This document shows, in pieces, positions 53,365-63,592 of a stretch of DNA of 64,000 bases. A program made the position numbers and the translations under genes. Under the pieces are notes generated by a model, which searched no databases, was not told the DNA's origin, and saw only the letters and a list, made by a program, of their open reading frames with translations. The stretch's first letter is position 1. Every line of letters starts with the position of its first letter. Origin of the DNA: an uncultured Pelagibacteraceae bacterium (GTDB lineage Bacteria; Pseudomonadota; Alphaproteobacteria; Pelagibacterales; Pelagibacteraceae); contig CACIKE010000001.1 of NCBI GenBank assembly GCA_902587155.1, forward strand, positions 1 to 64,000, given 5' to 3'.

Positions 53365-54864
53365 ATCATACATAACGTAAAAGTTTTCCCATCTAAAGTT
53401 CACTTACCCAAAAAAAAACAGCTGGCTTGGAAAATCGCAGAGATTGCAAGTGATAATGCAAAGTTAGATAAAGAAGCAATAGAAATGGTAATTAATAGAA
53501 TTATTGATAATGCTTCGGTAGCGATAGCTTCTTTAAATAGACGTTCAGTTATTTCATCCCGAGAGATGGCTCTGAGGCATTTAAGAAAAAATGGTGCAAC
53601 ATTATTTGGAGTTGATAATAAATTAAAATTTGATTGTGAATGGGCAGCATGGAGTAACGGAACAGCTGTAAGAGAACTTGATTTTCATGACACATTTTTA
53701 GCAGCTGATTACAGTCATCCTGGTGATAATATTCCTCCCCTTATAAGTGTTGCACAACAAAATAAAAAAAGCGGATTAGATCTTTTAAGAGGGATAATTA
53801 CTGCCTATGAAGTGCAAGTTAATTTAGTTAAAGGAATTTGTTTACATAAGCATAAAGTAGACCACATCGCTCACTTAGGACCAAGTGTTGCTGCTGGAAT
53901 AGGATCCATGTTAAGACTAAATACAGAAACAATCTATCAAGCTGTTCAACAAGCTCTACATACAACTATTTCAACTAGACAGTCTAGAAAAGGTGAAATC
54001 TCTAGTTGGAAAGCTTATGCACCAGCGCATGCCGGTAAACTTGCAATCGAGGCTGTAGATAGAGTTATGCGTGGTGAAGGTGCTCCAAGTCCAATTTATG
54101 AAGGTGAGGATAGTGTTATTGCACGAATTTTAGATGGAAAAAAAGCGTTGTATAAAGTTCCACTTCCAAAAAAAAATGAGACTAAGAAAGCTATTCTTGA
54201 AACTTACACAAAAGAATATTCTGCCGAATATCAATCTCAAGCATTAATTGATCTTGCAAAAAAACTTAAAAATAAAATATCAAATCTAAATCAAATAAAA
54301 AAAATTGATATTTATACCAGTCATCATACTCATTATGTGATTGGTACAGGTGCAAACGATCCTCAAAAAATGGATCCAAATGCAAGTAGAGAAACATTAG
54401 ATCATTCAATAATGTATATATTTGCTGTAGCTTTAGAAGATGGTAGTTGGCACCATGTAAAATCTTATTCGAAAGCTAGAGCTAAAAGAAAAAGTACAAT
54501 TAAGATATGGAGATCAATCAAAACCCATGAAGATAAAAAATGGACCAAAAGATATCATGACCCAAACCCAAGAAAAAAAGCTTTTGGTGCAAAAGTCACA
54601 ATTACCCTTAAAAATGGAAAAAAAATTACTGAAGAACAAGGAGTTGCAGATGCTCATCCTTATGGCTCAAGACCGTTCAAAAGAAAAAACTATATAAACA
54701 AATTTTTAACACTTACTGCGGATATTTTAGATAAAAAAGAAATTGAAAGATTTTTAAAGACAGCGCAAAACTTAAGAAAACTAAAGTCAGGTCAATTAGA
54801 TAGATTGAATATTATTGTTAAAAAGAACAAAATTAAAAGGAATTTAAAAAAAGGAATTTTTTGA
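53362..54864 (+). CDS. prpD: 2-methylcitrate dehydratase
   Basis: The 500-residue MmgE/PrpD-family protein has [39 protein letters not shown], and [19 protein letters not shown]. It dehydrates 2-methylcitrate to methylaconitate in propionate breakdown. It begins prpD-prpB-prpC, whose genes overlap by one base each. Confidence 0.95.
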   Translation: MIIHNVKVFPSKVHLPKKKQLAWKIAEIASDNAKLDKEAIEMVINRIIDNASVAIASLNRRSVISSREMALRHLRKNGATLFGVDNKLKFDCEWAAWSNGTAVRELDFHDTFLAADYSHPGDNIPPLISVAQQNKKSGLDLLRGIITAYEVQVNLVKGICLHKHKVDHIAHLGPSVAAGIGSMLRLNTETIYQAVQQALHTTISTRQSRKGEISSWKAYAPAHAGKLAIEAVDRVMRGEGAPSPIYEGEDSVIARILDGKKALYKVPLPKKNETKKAILETYTKEYSAEYQSQALIDLAKKLKNKISNLNQIKKIDIYTSHHTHYVIGTGANDPQKMDPNASRETLDHSIMYIFAVALEDGSWHHVKSYSKARAKRKSTIKIWRSIKTHEDKKWTKRYHDPNPRKKAFGAKVTITLKNGKKITEEQGVADAHPYGSRPFKRKNYINKFLTLTADILDKKEIERFLKTAQNLRKLKSGQLDRLNIIVKKNKIKRNLKKGIF

Positions 54865-55760
54865 TGCATTTTGTTGAAAAAGAACCAATACAAAAAAGAA
54901 AAGATTTTACAGAGAAGTTAAAATCTAAAAAAATATTAAGAGTTCCTGGCGCTTATAATCCTTTAACAGCAAAATTAATTGAGGAAATTGGTTACGATGC
55001 TGTTTATGTTTCTGGAGGTGTAATGGCAAATGACCTTGGATTCCCAGATATTGGATTAACTACACTACAAGATGTTAGCACACGTTCATATTTAATCTCT
55101 AGAGTTACAAATCTTCCTACAATTGTAGATATAGACACAGGATTTAAATCTTGCAAAGAAACTATAGAAACTTTTGAAGAGTTTGGAATTTCAGGGGTAC
55201 ATATAGAAGATCAAATTGAAAGAAAAAGATGTGGACACCTGGATAATAAAGAATTGATATCCACAGATGCAATGGTGAAAAAAATTAAAGAATGTGTTTC
55301 ATCAAGAAAAGATGAAAATTTTAAGATTATTGCAAGATCCGATGCAAAAAGTGTAGAGGGAATTGATAAAATGATCGAGAGATGTAAGGCGTATATCGAT
55401 GCTGGAGCAGAAATTATTTTTCCTGAGGCGCTTTATGATGAAAAGGATTTTGAAAAAGTTAGAAAAGAATTATCGTGTTATTTATTAGCCAATATGACAG
55501 AATTTGGAAAAACTAAATTATTAAATTATAAACAATTAGAAGAACTGGGTTACAACATTGTTATTTATCCTGTTACAACTCAAAGGTTAGCAATGAAAAA
55601 TGTTGAGGATGGTCTGAGGGACATTTATGCAAATGGACACCAAAACAACATTATTGATAAAATGCAAACTAGAAAACGATTATATGATCTTGTGGATTAT
55701 GAGAAATACAATAGTTTGGATGAAAAAATTTATAATTTTAATACCGATGGTCACGAATAA
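54864..55760 (+). CDS. prpB: 2-methylisocitrate lyase
   Basis: I start at the ATG at 54864 (TGATG overlap with prpD), giving 298 residues. The PEP mutase/ICL fold enzyme has VPGAYNPLTAKLIEEIGYDAVYVSGG, DIDTGFKS, GVHIEDQIERKRCGHL with the catalytic KRCGH, and ARSDAK. It splits methylisocitrate into pyruvate and succinate. Confidence 0.96.
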   Translation: MHFVEKEPIQKRKDFTEKLKSKKILRVPGAYNPLTAKLIEEIGYDAVYVSGGVMANDLGFPDIGLTTLQDVSTRSYLISRVTNLPTIVDIDTGFKSCKETIETFEEFGISGVHIEDQIERKRCGHLDNKELISTDAMVKKIKECVSSRKDENFKIIARSDAKSVEGIDKMIERCKAYIDAGAEIIFPEALYDEKDFEKVRKELSCYLLANMTEFGKTKLLNYKQLEELGYNIVIYPVTTQRLAMKNVEDGLRDIYANGHQNNIIDKMQTRKRLYDLVDYEKYNSLDEKIYNFNTDGHE

Positions 55761-56884
55761 TGAGTGATGATATAAAAAAAGGCTTATTAGGAATTGTTGT
55801 AGACGAAACAGAAGTCTCAAAAGTAATGCCTGAAATTAACTCTCTAACTTATAGAGGTTATGCTGCTCAAGATCTTTGTGAATATTGTAGATTTGAGGAA
55901 GTAGCTTATCTTATTTTAAATAAGGATTTACCTAATACTATTCAGCTAAGAAAATTTGAAAAAGAAGAGAAAACTAATAGAGAATTATCTAAAGATTTAT
56001 ACTCAGTTATAAAAAAAATGCCTAAAAAATCTCATCCTATGGATGTGGCTAGAACAGCCGTAAGTATTATGGGTTTAGAAGATAAAGAAACAACTAATTC
56101 CTCTCCTGAAGCAAATATGAGAAAAGCGATTAGAATCCTTGCAAAAACTCCTACTGCATTAGCTGCTTTCTACAGAATTAGAAAAGGTAAAAAAATTATT
56201 AAACCCAAAAAAAATTTAAATATTGCAGAAAACTTTTTTTATATGTGTTTTGGAAAAGTACCTCAAAAAGAAATAGTAAAAGCTTTTGATGTGTCTTTAA
56301 TATTATATGCAGAGCATAGCTTTAACGTTTCAACTTTTACTGCAAGAACTATTACCAGCAGCTTGTCTGATATTCACGGCGCAATTACTGGGGCAATAGC
56401 AAGTTTAAAAGGTCCATTACATGGTGGAGCTAATGAGGAAGTAATGCATATGATGAACAAAATTAAGGATCCTAAGAACGCTCTTAAATGGATAAATGAT
56501 GCATTAGACAACAAAGAAGTTGTTATGGGTTTTGGTCATAGAGTTTATAAAAGTGGAGACTCTAGGGTTCCTACAATGAGAAAATATTTTGCTAAAGTAG
56601 CAAAAATTAAAAAAGACAAAAAATTTGAAAAAATTTACGACATTGTTGAAAAAGTAATGATTGACAGAAAAAATATCCATCCAAATGTAGATTATCCTAC
56701 TGGTCCGACTTATCACTTGATGGGTTTTGATACAGATTTCTTTACACCAATATTTGTTATTTCAAGAATAACTGGTTGGTCAGCACATATAATGGAGCAA
56801 CATGCTGCAAATAAATTGATCAGACCTCTTGCAAGTTACAAAGGTAACAAACACAGAAAAGTTTTACAATTGAATCAAAGATAA
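55760..56884 (+). CDS. prpC: 2-methylcitrate synthase
   Basis: The 374-residue citrate synthase family enzyme has catalytic His in HGGANEEVM (LKGPLHGGAN), a second in GFGHRVYKSGD, and Asp in GFDTDFFTPIF. Operon context with prpD and prpB supports methylcitrate over plain citrate synthase. It joins propionyl-CoA to oxaloacetate. Confidence 0.94.
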   Translation: MSDDIKKGLLGIVVDETEVSKVMPEINSLTYRGYAAQDLCEYCRFEEVAYLILNKDLPNTIQLRKFEKEEKTNRELSKDLYSVIKKMPKKSHPMDVARTAVSIMGLEDKETTNSSPEANMRKAIRILAKTPTALAAFYRIRKGKKIIKPKKNLNIAENFFYMCFGKVPQKEIVKAFDVSLILYAEHSFNVSTFTARTITSSLSDIHGAITGAIASLKGPLHGGANEEVMHMMNKIKDPKNALKWINDALDNKEVVMGFGHRVYKSGDSRVPTMRKYFAKVAKIKKDKKFEKIYDIVEKVMIDRKNIHPNVDYPTGPTYHLMGFDTDFFTPIFVISRITGWSAHIMEQHAANKLIRPLASYKGNKHRKVLQLNQR

Positions 56885-57901
56885 TTAACTAAAAGCTTCG
56901 ACCCAAGTTCCTTGTGTAGATGCTTTAGAATACTCAGTTGCACGACCCTCAAAGAAGTTCATGTGCTCAACTGCGTTTAACATTGTATCTAACCATCCAA
57001 GTGGATTTTTTTGTACATCGTAAATTGGTTCCAAGCCTAATTGAACTAGTCTTCTATTACCAATAAATCTAATATAGTCTTTTACCTCTTTTGCAGTTAA
57101 TCCTTCCATTGGACCCATTTCAAAAGCTAAATCTATAAAGGCATCCTCATGTTCAATAATAGTTCTGCAAGCTTCATATAATTCTTTTTTTAATTTTGGT
57201 GTCCAGATTTCTGGATTCTCTTTGATGAATTCTTTAAAAATTCTAATCATAGAATTGCAGTGAAGAGTTTCATCTCTTACAGACCAAGTAACTATTTGGC
57301 CCATTCCTTTCATCTTATTATGTCTTGGGAAATTTAAAAGGATCGCAAAACTTGCAAATAATTGTAGACCCTCAGTGAAAGCACTAAAGACTGCTACAGT
57401 TTTAGCAATGTCCTCTTTTGAATTAACATTAAATCCTTGCATGTAATCATATTTATCTTTCATTTCTTTATACTTCATAAATGCAGAATATTCTGACTCT
57501 GGCATTCCAATAGTATCTAATAAATGAGAATAAGCAGCGACATGAACTGTTTCCATTGCAGCAAAAGCTGTCATCATCATTAAAACTTCGGTTGGTTTAA
57601 AAACAGTTGTGTAATGTCTCAAGTAACAGTTATTTACTTCAACATCAGCTTGAGTAAAAAATCTAAAGATTTGTGTTAAAAGATTTTTTTCAGGTTGAGA
57701 TAAATTTTTTTGCCAATCTCTAACGTCATCACCAAGTGGTACCTCCTCAGGTAACCAATGGATTCTCTGTTGCGTTAACCAAGCGTCATAACACCAAGGG
57801 TATCTAAATGGTTTGTAAACCGGATTTTCCACTAAAAGACCCATCTTTTTAGGTTGAATAATTTCTTTTTTTTCTACTTTGATTTTCTCTGCTACTGACA
57901 T
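56885..57901 (-). CDS. nrdB: Ribonucleotide reductase class Ia, beta subunit
   Basis: I choose the ATG at 57901 (MSVAEKIKVEKKE, 338 residues), because GAGGAG lies eight bases upstream inside the end of nrdA. Iron ligands are visible in METVHVAAYSHLLDT (ExxH plus the candidate radical Tyr) and RDETLHCNSM (ExxH). It supplies the diferric-tyrosyl radical to NrdA. It overlaps nrdA by ten bases. Confidence 0.96.
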   Translation of the reverse strand: MSVAEKIKVEKKEIIQPKKMGLLVENPVYKPFRYPWCYDAWLTQQRIHWLPEEVPLGDDVRDWQKNLSQPEKNLLTQIFRFFTQADVEVNNCYLRHYTTVFKPTEVLMMMTAFAAMETVHVAAYSHLLDTIGMPESEYSAFMKYKEMKDKYDYMQGFNVNSKEDIAKTVAVFSAFTEGLQLFASFAILLNFPRHNKMKGMGQIVTWSVRDETLHCNSMIRIFKEFIKENPEIWTPKLKKELYEACRTIIEHEDAFIDLAFEMGPMEGLTAKEVKDYIRFIGNRRLVQLGLEPIYDVQKNPLGWLDTMLNAVEHMNFFEGRATEYSKASTQGTWVEAFS

Positions 57902-59832
57902 GATAAACACTCCTCGTATTCTGGTTCTTCGTTAGTTTGTTGATTTTTAGATTTATATACATTGGCTGTAATATCAGTTGATTGAGCATTATTGATATTT
58001 TCAGCTCTTTGAATTGATTTTGATCTACAGTAATAAAGGCTTTTCAAACCTTTTTTCCATGCATCAAAATGAATTCTATGTAATTCTTTTTTGTGAACGT
58101 CTGCTGGTAAAAACAAATTGACTGATTGTGCTTGAGAAATAAATGGTGTCCTATCACCACTTAGCTCAATAATCCATTTTTGATTTAATTCAAAAGCAGT
58201 TTTAAAAACATCTTTTTCTAAGTCAGTTAAAAAATCTAGATGCGAAACTGAACCTTGATTAGTAGTTATTGTTGACCATGTTTCATCATCATTCTTGCCG
58301 TGACTTTCCAAAATCTCTTCAAGATATCTATTTCTGACATTGAAAGATCCTGACAAAGTTTTGTGCGTATAACTGTTAGCTGCAATAGGTTCTACTCCTG
58401 GTGATGCACCACCACAGATTATTGAAATAGATGCAGTTGGTGCTATTGCAGTTTTATTTGAAAATCTTTCTTTAAAACCATATTCTGCTGCATCTGGGCA
58501 TGCACCTCTTTCTTCGGCTAAATCTTTTGAAGCTTGATTTACCTTTTCATGAATATTTTTAAAAATCTTTTTATTCCATGACTTTGCCATGACAGACTCG
58601 AGTGGAATTCTTTTTTTCTGCAAGAAAGAATGGAAACCCATCACTCCTAACCCAACACTTCTTTCTCTCTCAGCAGAGTATTTAGCATCTTTAAATTGAT
58701 CAGGTGCTTTGTTAATAAAATCAGATAAAACATTATCTAAAAATCTCATTACATCTCCAATCATATCTGGATCATCTTTCCATTCATCATACTTTTCTAA
58801 ATTTAATGAAGACAAACAACAAACAGCTGTTCTATCTCTTCCATCTTTATCGATACCAGTAGGTAAAGTTATTTCACTGCAAAGGTTTGAAGTTTTAACT
58901 GTAAGATTTGCAAGCTTATGATGTTGCGGTATTTGTCTATTAACAGTATCGATGTAAATAATGTAAGGTTCACCTGTTTCAATTCTCGCTGTTAATAATC
59001 TAATCCATAAATTTCTTGCAGATATAGTTTGTTGAATAGTTCCATCAGCAGGACTCTTTAGTGCCCATTGCTCATCATTTTCTACAGCTCGCATAAATGC
59101 ATCTGAAACTAAAACACCGTGGTGTAAATTTAATGCTTTTCTGTTCGGATCACCACCAGTTGGTCTTCTCATTTCCATAAACTCTTCTATTTCAGGATGG
59201 TCAATTGGAAGATAACATGCTGCAGATCCTCTTCTTAATGAACCCTGGCTGATTGCCATAGTTAATGAGTCCATCACTTTTATAAATGGAATAATCCCAG
59301 AAGTTTTTCCAACTTTACCAATCTTCTCACCTATTGATCTCAAATTTCCCCAATAACTTCCAATACCTCCACCTTTTGCGGCTAACCAAACATTTTCACT
59401 CCAAAGATCTAGAATGCCACCTAAGCTATCTGATGCTTCATTTAAAAAACATGAAATTGGTAATCCTCTTTTAGTTCCACCATTAGACAAAACAGGTGTA
59501 GCTGGCATGAACCAGAGATTACTTATATAATTATAAATTCTTTGCGCATGCAAATTATCATCAGCATATGTGCTAGCTACTCTCGCAAATAAATCTTGAA
59601 AAGATTCGTTGTGACCAAGGTATCTGTCTTTTAAAGTTGCCTTACCAAAATCAGTTAGGTTTATATCTTTTGATCGGTCAATTTTAATTATTATGCCCTT
59701 ATCATTTTGAAATAATTCAGTTTCGTTATTTAAAGAGAATAAATCTGGTCTATTGCTGTTTTTGACTTCTTTAACCTCGGGGCTATATTCAGAGACAGCT
59801 TTCTTTAATGCCTGCGATAGTATTTTATTCAT
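57892..59832 (-). CDS. nrdA: Ribonucleotide reductase class Ia, alpha subunit (no ATP cone seen)
   Basis: The 646-residue protein has LPISCFLNEASDS, LKTSNLCSEI-type NLCSEITLP, and the C-terminal redox pair CLSCQ. The N-terminus goes straight into the catalytic region without a recognisable ATP-cone domain, shorter than E. coli NrdA (761). dATP feedback may thus be absent. It makes dNDPs with NrdB. The 158-base upstream gap has operator-like repeats. Confidence 0.95.
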   Translation of the reverse strand: MNKILSQALKKAVSEYSPEVKEVKNSNRPDLFSLNNETELFQNDKGIIIKIDRSKDINLTDFGKATLKDRYLGHNESFQDLFARVASTYADDNLHAQRIYNYISNLWFMPATPVLSNGGTKRGLPISCFLNEASDSLGGILDLWSENVWLAAKGGGIGSYWGNLRSIGEKIGKVGKTSGIIPFIKVMDSLTMAISQGSLRRGSAACYLPIDHPEIEEFMEMRRPTGGDPNRKALNLHHGVLVSDAFMRAVENDEQWALKSPADGTIQQTISARNLWIRLLTARIETGEPYIIYIDTVNRQIPQHHKLANLTVKTSNLCSEITLPTGIDKDGRDRTAVCCLSSLNLEKYDEWKDDPDMIGDVMRFLDNVLSDFINKAPDQFKDAKYSAERERSVGLGVMGFHSFLQKKRIPLESVMAKSWNKKIFKNIHEKVNQASKDLAEERGACPDAAEYGFKERFSNKTAIAPTASISIICGGASPGVEPIAANSYTHKTLSGSFNVRNRYLEEILESHGKNDDETWSTITTNQGSVSHLDFLTDLEKDVFKTAFELNQKWIIELSGDRTPFISQAQSVNLFLPADVHKKELHRIHFDAWKKGLKSLYYCRSKSIQRAENINNAQSTDITANVYKSKNQQTNEEPEYEECLSCQ

Positions 59833-59836
59833 TTTT

Positions 59837-59900
59837 TGTTAATATATCTTGTTAATATAGCGAAAACAACTATATGTTGTGTGCGCTTGGTGTTAATATA
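59837..59900 (-). promoter_or_regulatory. Operator-like repeats upstream of nrdA (possible NrdR region)
   Basis: TGTTAATATA occurs three times exactly (59837, 59850, 59891), and ACAACTATATGTTGT (59866-59880) has perfect 5-base palindromic arms resembling an NrdR box. NrdR represses nrd genes through paired boxes in many bacteria. Whether these repeats are NrdR sites is inference. Confidence 0.45.
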
Positions 59901-59990
59901 CTAAATATTATGTAAATCAACAGAACATTTATAGAACAGTGAAAAAAAAATTCAACTATAAAAATGAAAAAAATGTAAGTAATTAACAGC

Positions 59991-61445
59991 ATGTCTCAAT
60001 CAATAAAAATAGACCCCTTCGGATTTAGAGAATATGACGCAAGATGGATTTATGAAAAAGACATTAATGAGTCAGGAGTCACGAATCTTGGAAAAGGTCT
60101 AGGTACGCAAATTAAAGAACATACTAAAAAAGAAAATCCAAGAGTGATAGTTGGACATGATTACAGGTCATACAGCGAAAAAATAAAGTCAGCTTTAAAA
60201 AAGGGTTTGCTATCAACTGGATGTTATATTGAAGATGTTGGTTTATCTCTATCACCAATGGTTTATTTCGCACAATTTAATTTAGATGCCGATGCAGTTG
60301 CTATGGTAACAGCTAGTCACAATGAAAACGGCTGGACGGGAGTAAAAATGGGAATCAAAAAAGGATTAACGCATGCACCTGAGGAAATGAAAGAATTAAA
60401 AGAAATTACCTTAAATCAAAATTTCACTAAAGGTAACGGTAATGAAAAACAAATTAAAGATTTTGATAAAGTTTATAAAGAAGATTTAATAAGTAAGAAT
60501 AAATTAAAAAAGAAAATAAAAGTTGTTGTTGCTTGTGGTAACGGTACAGCAGGGATTTTTGCTCCAGATATACTAAGAGGAATTGGATGTGAAGTAGTAG
60601 AATTAGACTGTAATTTAGATTGGAATTTCCCAAAATATAATCCAAACCCTGAAGATTTAGAAATGCTCCATGCAATTGTTAAATCAGTAAAAGAAAGCAA
60701 TGCTGATATTGGTTTTGGTTTTGATGGAGATGGTGATCGTGTTGGCGTAATTGATAATGAGGGAAACGAAATTTTTTCTGATAAAATAGGCTTGTTGATC
60801 GCTAGAAATTTATCTAATTCACATAAAAATTCAAAGTTTATTGTCGATGTAAAATCTACTGGTCTTTATTCAACTGACAAAATTTTAATTAAAAATCAAT
60901 GTGAAACTTTATATTGGAAAACAGGTCATTCTCACATCAAAAGAAAAGTTCATAATGAGAAAGCTCTAGCTGGATTTGAAAAAAGTGGACACTTTTTTTT
61001 CAATCAACCGTTAGGTTATGGTTATGACGACGGAATTAATTCAGCAATTCAAGTTTGTCACTTATTAAATAATCAAGATAAAAAAATGAGTGAAATAATT
61101 AAAGAACTTCCAACCACTTATCAATCACCAACAATGGCACCTTTTTGTAAAGATGAGGAAAAATACAAAGTAGTTGACGAAATGGTAATGGAATTTAAAA
61201 AAATAAAAGACCAAAAAATAAAAATAGATAATCAAGAAATAAAGGAGATTATAACTGTAAATGGAGTTAGATTCTCTTTTGAAGATGGATCTTGGGGTTT
61301 AATCCGAGCATCCTCTAATAAACCCTCATTAGTTGTAGTAACTGAAAGCCCTACTTCTGATGAAAGAAAGTTAAATATTTTTAAATTCATTGATAAAACA
61401 TTAATGAAAACTGGCAAGATTGGTGAGTACGATCAAAAAATTTAA
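59991..61445 (+). CDS. Phosphomannomutase/phosphoglucomutase
   Basis: The 484-residue alpha-D-phosphohexomutase has active Ser in TASHNENGWTG, metal loop GFDGDGDRVG, sugar loop GFEKSGHFFF, and phosphate loop RASSNKPSLVV. The usual Pro after TASHN is replaced by Glu. AlgC-type double specificity is likely. It provides sugar-1-phosphates for surface polymers and perhaps for glucosylglycerate. Confidence 0.9.
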   Translation: MSQSIKIDPFGFREYDARWIYEKDINESGVTNLGKGLGTQIKEHTKKENPRVIVGHDYRSYSEKIKSALKKGLLSTGCYIEDVGLSLSPMVYFAQFNLDADAVAMVTASHNENGWTGVKMGIKKGLTHAPEEMKELKEITLNQNFTKGNGNEKQIKDFDKVYKEDLISKNKLKKKIKVVVACGNGTAGIFAPDILRGIGCEVVELDCNLDWNFPKYNPNPEDLEMLHAIVKSVKESNADIGFGFDGDGDRVGVIDNEGNEIFSDKIGLLIARNLSNSHKNSKFIVDVKSTGLYSTDKILIKNQCETLYWKTGHSHIKRKVHNEKALAGFEKSGHFFFNQPLGYGYDDGINSAIQVCHLLNNQDKKMSEIIKELPTTYQSPTMAPFCKDEEKYKVVDEMVMEFKKIKDQKIKIDNQEIKEIITVNGVRFSFEDGSWGLIRASSNKPSLVVVTESPTSDERKLNIFKFIDKTLMKTGKIGEYDQKI

Positions 61446-61509
61446 TAAGGGAAAGATTCAACTAAAAAGTGTTCATAAAACTGTAAAGAATCATTTATTC
61501 TAAATCTGT

Positions 61510-61548
61510 GAGGTGATGGAGGGAGACTGAAGTCACCTCTTTTTTTTT
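61510..61548 (+). terminator. Strong terminator-like hairpin ending at the start codon of the DUF2061 gene
   Basis: GAGGTGA (61510-61516) pairs with TCACCTC (61533-61539), loop 16 bases, followed by nine T to 61548, and ATG begins at 61549. It may end the phosphohexomutase transcript, but its contact with the next ATG and the conserved-looking GGAGGGAG loop also allow a translation-control element. Confidence 0.7.
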
Positions 61549-61749
61549 ATGGCAGATAAAAAGATTAGATCAATAGCTAAAACTTTTTCTTGGAGATTTA
61601 TTATTTTTGTTTATTGGGTAATTTTTGGATACATATACACTGGAACATTCACAGGTGCAGGAATACTCGGTGTTGGATCAATAGTTCCACTTTTTTTTTA
61701 CTATTTTCATGAGAGAATTTGGAACAAGGTAAAGTGGGGAACTGGTTAA
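61549..61749 (+). CDS. DUF2061 small membrane protein
   Basis: The 66-residue protein has IRSIAKTFSWRFIIFVYWVIFGY and FFYYFHERIWNKVKWG, the DUF2061 pattern with two transmembrane helices. Function is unknown; relatives sometimes neighbour sulfate assimilation genes. No normal ribosome binding site is visible because the terminator-like hairpin and U tract end at the ATG. Confidence 0.85.
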   Translation: MADKKIRSIAKTFSWRFIIFVYWVIFGYIYTGTFTGAGILGVGSIVPLFFYYFHERIWNKVKWGTG

Positions 61750-61751
61750 TA

Positions 61752-62588
61752 TTAATTTATTGATAAGTATTCAAAAAAAGATCTAACTGATACAATAATT
61801 AAGAATATTCCAAAAATCTTGCTCAATATATTTTTATCTATTTTATAAACTGCTTTTGCACCTACTCTAGCCATTATCATTGTTACAGGCACGAAAACTA
61901 GAAAACCAAGTAAATTTACATATCCAAGACTGTAGGGTGTATTAATATTATCTACAATTTTACCTCCAGTAATCATTGTAATTGTACCAAATACAGCAAT
62001 CAGAAAACCAACTCCTGCTGCAGTTCCTATAGATCTCCTAATATCGTATCCAAAAGTTCTCATAAAAGGAACCATTAATGAACCACCACCAATCCCCAGT
62101 AACACGGATATGAAACCTATAATAATTCCTGAAATATTTTTAGCTGAATCAGAAATCATTTTTGGATTTTTTAAAAGCTGTTCTCTAAAAAAGATAAAGA
62201 ATAGACCAACTATAAAGGCCATAATAGAAAAGAATAAAACGAAAGCTGGTGTTTTTAAGTTTACTGCTAAAAATGTTCCCCCAATAACTCCAAATAAAAT
62301 AAATATGCCAAAAGATTTTATAAGCTTAAAATCAACCGCATCATACTCCATATGAGTTTTTGTTGATATAATAGAAGTTGGAATTATAATCGCTAATGAA
62401 GTACCAACTGAAAGATGCATTCTTGTTGCAATATCAAAATCTAAAACAGTAAAAGCATAATAAAGAGCAGGCACTATTATAATACCACCACCAACTCCTA
62501 ATAAACCTGCCATAAAACCAGCAACAGATGCTGCTAAAGATAAAACAAATAAAAGATTTATAATTTCATTTATGTCTAAAGTTTCCAT
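61752..62588 (-). CDS. TauE/SafE family permease
   Basis: The 278-residue protein has about eight transmembrane helices and the two family repeats FMAGLLGVGGGIIIVPALY and VLLGIGGGSLMVPFM. The family exports sulfite, sulfoacetate or similar anions, and substrate cannot be told here. It shares a base with the dusA stop and so is probably co-transcribed. Confidence 0.9.
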   Translation of the reverse strand: METLDINEIINLLFVLSLAASVAGFMAGLLGVGGGIIIVPALYYAFTVLDFDIATRMHLSVGTSLAIIIPTSIISTKTHMEYDAVDFKLIKSFGIFILFGVIGGTFLAVNLKTPAFVLFFSIMAFIVGLFFIFFREQLLKNPKMISDSAKNISGIIIGFISVLLGIGGGSLMVPFMRTFGYDIRRSIGTAAGVGFLIAVFGTITMITGGKIVDNINTPYSLGYVNLLGFLVFVPVTMIMARVGAKAVYKIDKNILSKIFGIFLIIVSVRSFFEYLSIN

Positions 62589-63592
62589 TATGAGTTAGCC
62601 TGAATTGCTTTCTCATTATTCTGAACAATTGTCATAATATGTTTTGCTTTTTGAAAATCAGAATCTCTTGCCATCATGTTATCACTTAAATATCTTTTCC
62701 ATTCTTTTGAACCAACTTGTCCATGATATAAGCCCACTGTATGTCTCATGATATGATTAATTTTTGTTCCCAATTTTACTTCTCTATCAGCATACTCTAA
62801 AAGTTTTTCTACAACTTGTTCCCTTGTAGGACTACTCTTTGTCTTGAATATTTCTTTTTCAATTTCAATTAAGGAATACGGATTTTGATATATTGATCTT
62901 CCTATCATTACACCATCACAATGCTTTAAATGATTATTTATTTCCTCAACTTTTGTGATTCCACCATTTATAATTATTTCTAAATTAGGATTTTCTTTTT
63001 TAATATCATAAACCATTTTATAGTTTAATTTTGGAATGTTTAAATTTTGTTTTGGAGATAAACCTGTCAAGATTGCTTTCCTTGCATGCAATATAAATGT
63101 TTTTGAACCAGCATCTCTCATCTTATGAATAAAATCATTTAAATAATCAAATTCTTCTGTATCATCGAAACCAATTCTTGTTTTAGCTGTGACAGGAATT
63201 TTACATGCATTTACCATTGAATTAATACATTCAGCAACCAAATCAGGTTCTTTAATTAAACATGCGCCAAATTTATTTTTTTGAACTTTTTTGCTAGGAC
63301 AACCAAGATTAATATTAACTTCATCATAACCCATATCTTCTGCAATTTTAGCTACTTCTGCTAACTCTTCTTTATTAGAGCCACCAACTTGTAAAGCCAA
63401 TGGTTTTTCTTCAGGACTAAAAGATAAAATTTTTTTTCTATCCCCATGAATTGCAGATTTTGTTGCAACCATCTCAGTATAGAGCATTACATTTTTGCTC
63501 ATCAATCTTAAAAAGAAACGATCATGCCTATCAGTACAATCCATCATTGGGGCAACTGATATTTTTCTTTTTATTTTTTTTTTAGAATCCAA
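62588..63592 (-). CDS. dusA: tRNA-dihydrouridine synthase A
   Basis: The 334-residue FMN enzyme has VAPMMDCTDRHDRFFLRL, INLGCPSKKVQKNKFGACL with the catalytic Cys, HARKAIL, and NGGI. APMMDxTDRH marks the DusA branch (U20 and U20a). It overlaps the DctM gene by 11 bases. Confidence 0.95.
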   Translation of the reverse strand: MDSKKKIKRKISVAPMMDCTDRHDRFFLRLMSKNVMLYTEMVATKSAIHGDRKKILSFSPEEKPLALQVGGSNKEELAEVAKIAEDMGYDEVNINLGCPSKKVQKNKFGACLIKEPDLVAECINSMVNACKIPVTAKTRIGFDDTEEFDYLNDFIHKMRDAGSKTFILHARKAILTGLSPKQNLNIPKLNYKMVYDIKKENPNLEIIINGGITKVEEINNHLKHCDGVMIGRSIYQNPYSLIEIEKEIFKTKSSPTREQVVEKLLEYADREVKLGTKINHIMRHTVGLYHGQVGSKEWKRYLSDNMMARDSDFQKAKHIMTIVQNNEKAIQANS

